Positions 1-7,901 of a DNA stretch of 12,087 nt are shown in pieces. Within the stretch, counting starts at the first letter, position 1, and every line of letters begins with the position of its first letter. The stretch is from Actinoallomurus sp048498315 (GTDB lineage Bacteria; Actinomycetota; Actinomycetes; Streptosporangiales; Streptosporangiaceae): the NCBI GenBank assembly GCA_048498315.1, contig JBEHYF010000162.1, positions 1 through 12,087 of the forward strand, read 5' to 3'. The notes beneath the pieces were generated by a model. The model did no database searches and was not told where the DNA came from. It saw only the letters and a program-made list of their open reading frames with translations. Made by a program: the position numbers and the translations under genes.

Positions 1-6
1 GGTTCG

Positions 7-92
7 TGTCCGAGGGGGGACTTGAACCCCCATGCCCTGTGAAGGGCACTAGCACCTCAAGCTAGCGCGTCTGCCTATTCCGCCACCCGGAC
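7..92 (-). tRNA. tRNA-Leu, anticodon GAG
   Basis: Read on the minus strand this folds as a class II tRNA of 86 nt. The 7-bp acceptor pairs GTCCGGG (92-86) with CTCGGAC (14-8), with one G-T pair, and A is the discriminator base at 7. The anticodon stem CTAGC/GCTAG encloses the loop TTGAGGT, giving anticodon GAG, which reads leucine CUC and CUU codons. A long variable arm (TGCCC-TTCAC-AGGGCA) and a T-arm with TTCAAGT fit tRNA-Leu. The CCA end is not encoded, because the bases after the discriminator read CGA. It is transcribed away from the hydrolase gene. Confidence 0.97.
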
Positions 93-123
93 GTGCGCCG
101 CGGTCTTCCGCGTCGGCTGCCAC

Positions 124-153
124 ACGATAGCAAATCCCCGATGATGCCGCGAA
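124..153 (-). promoter_or_regulatory. Candidate promoter of the tRNA-Leu gene
   Basis: On the minus strand a TATCGT hexamer (129-124) lies 18 nt after TTCGCG (153-148). Transcription would start near 117 and leave a leader of about 25 nt before the mature 5' end at 92, a typical layout for tRNA genes. A second -10-like box, TAGACT (158-153), lies just upstream and is the closer match to the actinobacterial -10 consensus, but its -35 is poorer. Which one is used cannot be decided by eye. Confidence 0.4.
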
Positions 154-232
154 GTCTAAGCCGGGCGGTGGAGGACGAAGTGATCGCGGGGCAGGCTTGG
201 GGGAGGATGGGCCAACAACCAGGGCGAACCGA

Positions 233-260
233 GCGGGGCCGGCCGGACGACCGGCCCCGC
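233..260. other. Perfect 10-bp inverted repeat between the tRNA and hydrolase genes
   Basis: GCGGGGCCGG (233-242) and CCGGCCCCGC (251-260) are exact reverse complements around the 8-nt loop CCGGACGA. No T-tract follows. The genes on either side are divergent, so it does not end either of them. It is either a structured element in the hydrolase 5' region or the site of a DNA-binding protein. A smaller nested inverted repeat lies at 294-323, with GGACC-GT-GGTCC at its centre. The rest of 93-351 shows no gene. Confidence 0.45.
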
Positions 261-351
261 CGCGACGGGTCGGCGGCCTCGCGTCACGGCGCGGGACGGT
301 GGACCGTGGTCCGCGGCCCGTCCGGTCCGCTCCGGCAGGCGAGGAGGCAAC

Positions 352-1659
352 GTGAGCAACCCTTCGGCGGAAGACGAGGTCGTCGAGCTGTGCGCCGACC
401 TGATCCGCATCGACACCTCGAACCCGGGTGACCACAGCGGGCCGGGGGAGCGTGCGGCGGCGGAATACGTCGCGGGCCGTCTCGCGGAGGTCGGCCTCGA
501 GCCGGAGATTTACGAGTCGCATCCGCGGCGGGCGAGCGTGGTGGCGCGCATCGAGGGCACCGATCCGCACCGTGACGCGCTGCTCATCCACGGCCATCTC
601 GACGTGGTCCCCGCGCGCAAGGAGGACTGGACGCGCGACCCCTTCACCGGGGAGATCGCCGACGGCTGCGTGTGGGGGCGCGGGGCCGTCGACATGAAGG
701 ACATGGACGCGATGGTGCTCGCGGTGGTCCGCGAACGGCTGCGGCAGGGCCGCCGCCCCAACCGTGACATCGTGCTGGCGTTCCTCGCCGACGAGGAGGC
801 CGGGGGCACATGGGGCGCGCACTGGCTGGTGGACAACCACCCGGAGCTGTTCGAGGGCTGCACTGAGGCGATCGGCGAGGTCGGCGGGTTCAGTCTGACG
901 CTGCCGGGCGACCAGCGCCTGTACCTGATCGAGACGGCCGAGAAGGGCATCGGGTGGATGCGCCTGATCGCCGAGGGCACGGCCGGGCACGGCTCGATGA
1001 TCCACCCGGACAACGCGGTGACGGAGCTCGCGGCGGCCGTCGCCCGCCTCGGCCGGCACGAGTTCCCGGTACGGCTGACGAAGACCGTCCGCGCATTTCT
1101 GGAAGAGCTGTGCGACGCCCTCGGCGTCGAATTCCGCCCTGACGACATCGAACGCACGCTCCGCGAGCTCGGCCCGGCGTCCCGGATGATCGGCGCGACG
1201 CTGCGGAACACCCTGAATCCGAGCGTTCTGGAGGCCGGCTACAAGACGAACGTCATTCCGCAAACCGCGGTCGCGGAGGTGGACGGGCGGTTCCTGCCAG
1301 GCTACGAGGAGGAATTCTTCGCGACGGTCGACGAGCTTCTGGGTGACCGGGTGCGCCGGGAGTTCGTGCACCATGACGTCGCTGTCGAGACGGAGTTCGA
1401 CGGTCCGCTCGTGGCGGCCATGTCGGCGGCGCTGAAGGCGCACGACCCCCAGGCGCGGCCGGTGCCGTACTGCCTTTCGGGCGGCACGGACGCCAAGTCG
1501 TTCGCCACTCTCGGCATGCGATGCTTCGGATTCGCCCCCCTGAAATTGCCGAAAGATCTGGACTTTTCCGGAATGTTCCATGGCGTGGACGAACGTGTCC
1601 CGCTCGACGGGCTCCGGTTCGGCGTTCGGGTGCTCGATCATTTTCTCGACCACGCATGA
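352..1659 (+). CDS. M20/M25/M40-family metallo-hydrolase (peptidase or deacylase)
   Basis: This 435-aa protein is a cytoplasmic dizinc hydrolase of the M20 family, which includes dipeptidases, ArgE and DapE; no signal peptide is present. The metal-site motifs are in the normal order: HGHLD at 80-84 (H82 ligand, D84), WGRGAVDMKD at 108-117 (bridging D114), and ADEEAGG with E148 as general base and E149 as ligand. E176 in GEVGG is a likely further ligand, and FHGVDE supplies the last His, H410. The inserted dimerisation domain (about 190-300) contains the HGS motif near 213. SGGTDAKSF at 376-384 is the usual C-terminal family motif. The GTG start is supported by GAGGAGG at 341-347, five bases upstream. 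All catalytic residues are intact. The substrate cannot be told from the sequence. It stands first in a plus-strand run with the two exported-protein genes. Confidence 0.93.
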   Translation: MSNPSAEDEVVELCADLIRIDTSNPGDHSGPGERAAAEYVAGRLAEVGLEPEIYESHPRRASVVARIEGTDPHRDALLIHGHLDVVPARKEDWTRDPFTGEIADGCVWGRGAVDMKDMDAMVLAVVRERLRQGRRPNRDIVLAFLADEEAGGTWGAHWLVDNHPELFEGCTEAIGEVGGFSLTLPGDQRLYLIETAEKGIGWMRLIAEGTAGHGSMIHPDNAVTELAAAVARLGRHEFPVRLTKTVRAFLEELCDALGVEFRPDDIERTLRELGPASRMIGATLRNTLNPSVLEAGYKTNVIPQTAVAEVDGRFLPGYEEEFFATVDELLGDRVRREFVHHDVAVETEFDGPLVAAMSAALKAHDPQARPVPYCLSGGTDAKSFATLGMRCFGFAPLKLPKDLDFSGMFHGVDERVPLDGLRFGVRVLDHFLDHA

Positions 1660-1674
1660 AAAATCGCGGCGGGA

Positions 1675-1704
1675 TTGTCGAATCGATGCGCTCCGTGGTA
1701 GTAG
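1675..1704 (+). promoter_or_regulatory. Candidate promoter for the 220-aa exported-protein gene
   Basis: TTGTCG (1675-1680) is followed after 18 nt by TAGTAG (1699-1704); TAGTGT at 1702-1707 is an alternative -10. A start near 1711 would give a leader of about 55 nt before the GTG at 1766. The stretch is locally richer in A and T than its surroundings. This is pattern matching only. Confidence 0.3.
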
Positions 1705-1765
1705 TGTTACCCGGTGTACGGGGCGTCTTTGCGCCCCGGCAGACGAACGACGCCGGGAGGTTCGG

Positions 1766-2428
1766 GTGTCCATGCGGTCGCGATCGCGGGGGCGTGCCTC
1801 CGCCATCGCGGGCCGCTTAGCTCTCCTCGCCCCGCTTGCGCGGCCGGCCGCCCGGCGGCTGCTCACCATGGCGGGCATCGCGGCGACCGCCATGCTGCCG
1901 GGCGCCACGGCCCACGGAGGGGCCGTTCCCGTGGCGGCAGCGGCTCCGTCCCGCCCGCAGGCGACCACCGTGAGTGCCCGATCCACCACAGCGCCGGCCG
2001 CGGCCAAGGTCTCCTCCTTTCGCGCGAGATCTCCCACGCCCTCCGGACCACCCGCCGATGGGCGCACGTCCGTGCGCGATGCCCTGCCATCGCCCACGGC
2101 TTCGTCGTGTTCGGAGTGGGCCTTTGCTGAGGACGGGCTCGCCTTCAGGGAGCTCGCCTTCAGGAAAGGCTCCTTCAGGGAATCGGTACGGTCCCGCGTG
2201 TCGGCCAGGTCCGTACCGGCGGTTCCGCCGGTGCCCCTGCCGCGGCCGCTGCCGCGTCGGCTCAAGGCGCTCCCGCCCTCGTCCAGCCCGGCCGGCGACC
2301 CGCCGGTCTTCCGGCACCCCGCGGGCGCCGAGATCCGGCCTCTTCGGCCCGCCATTCCTGCGGCCCCGCGTGCGCTGCCCCTCCCCGCAGGCGGCGCGAC
2401 CGGCGAGCTGTCCTTTTCGCCTGACTGA
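1766..2428 (+). CDS. Putative exported Ala/Pro/Arg-rich protein of unknown function
   Basis: I do not recognise this 220-aa protein. It begins at GTG 1766, with GGGAGG at 1755-1760 five bases upstream; ATG 1772 is the alternative start. The first 30 residues are strongly basic. A hydrophobic stretch (LLTMAGIAATAMLPGATAHG) follows and ends in an Ala-rich segment that could be a signal-peptidase site; RRLLT just before it could be a weak twin-arginine motif. The remainder is low-complexity Ser/Pro/Arg/Ala with one cysteine and no domain I know. Residues 125-139 are three 5-residue repeats (LAFRE, LAFRK, GSFRE). Third codon positions are mostly G or C, favouring this frame over the overlapping ones. 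The gene lies 106 nt before another exported-protein gene and 106 nt after the hydrolase, so the three may be co-transcribed. Export is inferred; the coding call is moderate. Confidence 0.5.
   Translation: MSMRSRSRGRASAIAGRLALLAPLARPAARRLLTMAGIAATAMLPGATAHGGAVPVAAAAPSRPQATTVSARSTTAPAAAKVSSFRARSPTPSGPPADGRTSVRDALPSPTASSCSEWAFAEDGLAFRELAFRKGSFRESVRSRVSARSVPAVPPVPLPRPLPRRLKALPPSSSPAGDPPVFRHPAGAEIRPLRPAIPAAPRALPLPAGGATGELSFSPD
2138..2182 (+). repeat. Three 15-nt tandem repeats, codon-aligned
   Basis: Units start at 2138, 2153 and 2168, with exact 15-nt spacing. They read CTCGCCTTCAGGGAG, CTCGCCTTCAGGAAA and GGCTCCTTCAGGGAA, all sharing CTTCAGG. In the frame of the exported-protein gene they encode LAFRE, LAFRK and GSFRE. 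The same CCTTCAG core recurs twice at 30-nt spacing in the gap before the next gene (2475 and 2505). Confidence 0.75.
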
Positions 2429-2534
2429 CTCCCCCACCGGCGGCCGACCGCCCGCCGTGCCGGGGCGCCCCTGCCCTTCAGGGCCGCGCCGCACTCCCGA
2501 AGTCCCTTCAGCGAATGTCCAGAGGAGCACATCA

Positions 2535-4562
2535 ATGCTTGAGTGGGCGAAAGGCACGACGCGTGCCACCCTGCTCGCCGCGAGCATCTTCGCTCTGGCA
2601 GCCGACTCAGCCGCGGCCGGCGCCACCCAGGGGGCCCGCCCTCCGCAGGGCGGCACCCGGCTGAGGGCGCAGGCGCCCGCCGGCACCGCAGCGATCGCCC
2701 TCGACGGCCGGCCCCCGGCGGCCGCCGGCGCCGCCCCGGTCGGGGCCGCCCGTACCCGAGCGCGCGAAGGGACCGCCCACGGCGCCCCCGGAGACCTGAC
2801 GAGCGACACCGTGACCGGGAAGGAGCGTACGGAAGACGGCGCCCGGTCCGGCGGGGCGGCGCCGGGTGCGCACGGGACGGTCACGTCCGCCGATCACGGA
2901 AAGGGAGGCGGTGACCGGGCCGCGGCCCCGTACGCCGGACCGACGAGCGTCTGCGGGCGTACGGGGGATTTCGGCAGGGCGGTGGCCGGGTGCGAGGGCG
3001 GGGCGCCGGCCGATCCAGCCGGCACCCGCCGGGACTCAGCTGCAGGAGACCGTGGTTCGGGCGGCGGCCATCCACCGTCGACGCACCGGGCGCGGGGCGG
3101 CGATCCTGCCCGGACGCGCCAGAGCCATCCGGCCGGGGTGCAGGCGGACGCCCTCACCGCAGACTGCGGCCGCGGTCCACGCGACATCGCCGGCCCCGCG
3201 GCGGGCCGGGCGGCCGCCGACATGACCGATAAGGCGACCGGCGACGCTGCCGCCGGCATGACCGGACACGCGGGCGGTCACACTGCCGCCCATGCTGCCG
3301 GTGACGCATCGGACGGCACGCCCGACGACCTGGCCGACGTCGCCGCCGGGGACGCGGCGGGGACCGCCGATGGCGCGGACGCCGGCGGCACCGGCGCCGG
3401 GTGCGCCGCCGGGGTACGGGCCGATCGTCTTCTTCCGGCGGCCGGTCCCGGGCGCGTCCCCGATCTCGGCGGCGTCGGCGGCGATCCCGCCGTCCCTTCC
3501 ATCAGCGGAGCGACGAACACCTGCGGCAGCCCCGCCGCGGTCCTCGGCGACGCGGCGGCCGGCTGCGCGAACATGATCTTCCCAGCCCGCCGCGGGGCTC
3601 CGGCCCGCCTTGCGGCGGACAGCGGTGCCGCGGGCGGTGGGCCAGATGGTGCCGCGGCCGCCACGATCGATTTCTGCCGCGGCGCCACCACCGCCTTCGC
3701 ACGCCCGCGGACCGGCTGCGAGCGGCACTGCGCCCACCCGCACGGCGTCGGCGCGGCGCGGCAGCTGAGCGAACTGCCGCAGCTTCCGGCCGACGCGGCG
3801 GTCTCGCCGGCCGAAGCCGTGCAGGCCAACCCGGGGGCGTTGCCCGCCCTGCCGCGGCTGCACGTCCGGCCCCGGCGGTTCGCGTACCGGCCTGCCGGCC
3901 TGGCCGGGCCCGCCGGTTCGCCGGTGACGGCGCCCGGCGAGAGCGGCACGAGCGAGGTGACGGCGCGGACGGTCCCGGGTACGCCGGGCGTCACGCGGCC
4001 GGGCACGGAATCCGCACCGGAGCCGCCAGGGCGGACGGCCGCCGGATCGGGGGCTCCGGCCGGGGACGGTCCCGCCACGGCCGGGGGCGGTTCCGCCGCG
4101 CCCGGCGGCGGAACCGGGACGCTTTCCGACGGCGTCCCCCGCGCCGCGGCGCGGTCAGGCGCCACGTCGGCGGGAATCTCGGGGGCAAGTGCCACGCCGG
4201 CGGGGCGTGGCCCGGCTGATCTGCCGGAACGGCTGCCCGGCACGCTGCCGGACCTGCCGCCCATGGTGTTCGGCCATCCGTGGCATCCGCCGGCCCGCCC
4301 TGCCGCACGGTCGCTGCCGGACCTGCCCGGCGTGCCTGTGGTCATGCCGGTCCCGCAGGCCGGCAGCGTGCTTCCCGTCCACCGCCACGGGGCCCCGCCG
4401 CCCGTGGGCGGGCCGCCGAAGCCCTTCCCGCCCCTGTGGGAGGCGGCGGCGCAGCCGCGATCGCGGGTGGAGAGCGGCGCGCTGGGCGCGCTGGCCCTCG
4501 CCGGGCTGCTCGCCGCGACCTCCGGGGCGATCTCGACGGTGCGCCGGCTGCGCGAGCGCTGA
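2535..4562 (+). CDS. Large exported membrane-anchored protein with chaplin-like Cys-pair segments
   Basis: This 675-aa protein starts at ATG 2535, seven bases after AGAGGAG (2521-2527). The same frame is open further upstream, but only from here does it read as a protein. Residues 1-28 form a clear Sec signal peptide (basic start, hydrophobic core, ADSAAA cleavage region). The C terminus has one membrane helix at about 648-667 followed by RRLRER. Between them is Ala/Gly/Pro-rich low-complexity sequence. Three Cys-pair segments stand out: C140-C153 (VCGRTGDFGRAVAGC), C330-C344 (TCGSPAAVLGDAAAGC) and C381-C395. The first two fit the short chaplin pattern C-G-x(n)-G-x-A-x-A-x-C. C211 begins a half copy, and C290 and C399 are extra. 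Residues about 225-290 are Asp/His/Ala/Gly repeats, and the C-terminal third is Pro-rich. No LPXTG or LAXTG motif precedes the helix, unlike the long chaplins. Function is inferred: a cell-surface structural or adhesive protein. The coding call is good; the chaplin link is tentative. Confidence 0.65.
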   Translation: MLEWAKGTTRATLLAASIFALAADSAAAGATQGARPPQGGTRLRAQAPAGTAAIALDGRPPAAAGAAPVGAARTRAREGTAHGAPGDLTSDTVTGKERTEDGARSGGAAPGAHGTVTSADHGKGGGDRAAAPYAGPTSVCGRTGDFGRAVAGCEGGAPADPAGTRRDSAAGDRGSGGGHPPSTHRARGGDPARTRQSHPAGVQADALTADCGRGPRDIAGPAAGRAAADMTDKATGDAAAGMTGHAGGHTAAHAAGDASDGTPDDLADVAAGDAAGTADGADAGGTGAGCAAGVRADRLLPAAGPGRVPDLGGVGGDPAVPSISGATNTCGSPAAVLGDAAAGCANMIFPARRGAPARLAADSGAAGGGPDGAAAATIDFCRGATTAFARPRTGCERHCAHPHGVGAARQLSELPQLPADAAVSPAEAVQANPGALPALPRLHVRPRRFAYRPAGLAGPAGSPVTAPGESGTSEVTARTVPGTPGVTRPGTESAPEPPGRTAAGSGAPAGDGPATAGGGSAAPGGGTGTLSDGVPRAAARSGATSAGISGASATPAGRGPADLPERLPGTLPDLPPMVFGHPWHPPARPAARSLPDLPGVPVVMPVPQAGSVLPVHRHGAPPPVGGPPKPFPPLWEAAAQPRSRVESGALGALALAGLLAATSGAISTVRRLRER

Positions 4563-4563
4563 C

Positions 4564-4581
4564 GCCGTACGCCGCTACGGC
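4564..4581 (+). terminator. Candidate terminator hairpin after the 675-aa protein gene
   Basis: GCCGTA (4564-4569) and TACGGC (4576-4581) are exact complements around a 6-nt loop, directly after the stop codon. There is no T-tract, which is common for actinobacterial terminators. The stem is only 6 bp, so the call is weak. Confidence 0.35.
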
Positions 4582-4582
4582 T

Positions 4583-4672
4583 GGCTGATGGCCGGGCGGG
4601 CTGAGTAGCCGAGCCGGCTGGATGGCCCCGCGAGGTGGGAGAGTCCTGCGGGGCTGGATGGCCCGCCGGGGG
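4583..4672. repeat. Three imperfect intergenic repeats of about 33-36 nt
   Basis: GGCTGATGGCC at 4583, GGCTGGATGGCCCC at 4616 and GGCTGGATGGCCCG at 4652 head three degenerate units spaced 33 and 36 nt apart. Each continues into G-rich sequence with a GGTGG or GGCGGG core. They lie in the roughly 340-nt gap between the convergent 675-aa gene and DUF5703 gene. I see no convincing gene in the rest of that gap. It also holds GTTCCCG (4825-4831) opposite CGGGAAC (4858-4864), a weak 7-bp inverted repeat that could end the DUF5703 transcript. Confidence 0.5.
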
Positions 4673-4902
4673 TGGAAGCGTCCGGCGGTGGGAGCGTCGG
4701 GCGGGCGATGTACGGTGCCGGAGGTGGCGGCCGTCACCCCGCCCGCGTCGCCGCGCGAGGGCGACGAGCGCGGTGCCCGTACGACGGTGCGATACCGGAC
4801 GATGGCGGCCATTGAATCCGGAAAGTTCCCGTCAACGAACGCCCTATGCTCACGCGGCGGGAACATTGCTGTAGCGTCGAAGAGGTCAAGGAGTGGCGGG
4901 CA

Positions 4903-5088
4903 TCACATGGTGCGGGTCACCCGAATCACCTTGCGGCGGAGCTGGATTCGGCGGCTGCCATCGGGGTACACCCGCACCCGGACGAGCTCCCACCCGCCAC
5001 GCTCGGCGTGCTCGACCAGGATTTGCCTGGCGGCATCACGTGTCGTGCCATGCGGCAGACGCAGTACGAGGTAGGAGTACTCGAGCAT
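4903..5088 (-). CDS. DUF5703 family small protein
   Basis: This 61-aa protein runs LEYSYLVLRLP, then HGTTRDAARQILVEHAERG, GGWELVRVRVYPDGSRR and a basic end, LRRKVIRVTRTM. That order (strand, helix with AR..L.EHAE, W-E-L-x-R-x-R-x-Y-x-D-G, then LRR.I.R) is what I recall for the DUF5703 family of actinobacteria. Its function is unknown. It is soluble, without a signal peptide or Cys, and small enough to be a single alpha/beta domain. Only a weak purine tract (AAGG) precedes the ATG at 5088. It is divergent from topA across about 150 nt and converges on the 675-aa surface-protein gene. From memory, DUF5703 genes sit near M20 hydrolase and chaplin genes in Streptomyces, which would fit this neighbourhood. 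Confidence 0.85.
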   Translation of the reverse strand: MLEYSYLVLRLPHGTTRDAARQILVEHAERGGWELVRVRVYPDGSRRIQLRRKVIRVTRTM

Positions 5089-5237
5089 TGGCCTTATTCT
5101 GCTCCGTCTAGGGGTCCGCGCGGGGAGCGTGTGATCCTCTTCCCGCGGAACCGGTCTACCGCATCGATCGTTGACCGGCTTCGGGGTGGCGCGTGATGAC
5201 TCCCGCCCGAGTCGAGAATTTGCGAGGTCCGAACACC

Positions 5238-7874
<2,637 letters not shown>

Positions 7875-7887
7875 TCAGTCCGGGGTG

Positions 7888-7893
7888 GATACT
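7888..7893 (+). promoter_or_regulatory. Possible -10 box for leaderless transcription of the kinase-fusion gene
   Basis: GATACT lies eight bases before the ATG at 7902, and no good ribosome binding site lies between them. A start at or just before the ATG would give a leaderless mRNA, which is common in actinobacteria. No convincing -35 is visible, and read-through from topA is equally possible. Confidence 0.25.
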
Positions 7894-7901
7894 CTGACAC
7901 A

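Noticed and set aside
1974..2534. Upstream extension of the 675-aa protein to a start at 1974
   Set aside because: The extra 187 residues are Pro/Arg-rich and overlap the 220-aa gene in another frame. A good ribosome binding site and a clear signal peptide place the start at 2535.
49..2535. A long minus-strand open frame of 828 codons across the hydrolase and the following region
   Set aside because: It is antisense to a gene with a full set of M20 motifs and reads as Arg/Gly/Ala-rich sequence without domains or a ribosome binding site. Long antisense frames are expected at this GC content.
4859..4878. GGGAAC followed by CGTC as an ECF sigma-factor promoter
   Set aside because: The spacer between the two elements is about 10 nt, too short for ECF promoters, and it would transcribe antisense to DUF5703.
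4846..5196. A plus-strand frame of 116 codons opposite the DUF5703 gene
   Set aside because: It is the antisense shadow of a recognisable DUF5703 protein, with no domain of its own.
5171..5199. TTGACC with TGATGA 17 nt later as a topA promoter
   Set aside because: The -10 is a poor match. It would only make sense with the 5238 start, so I did not list it as a feature.
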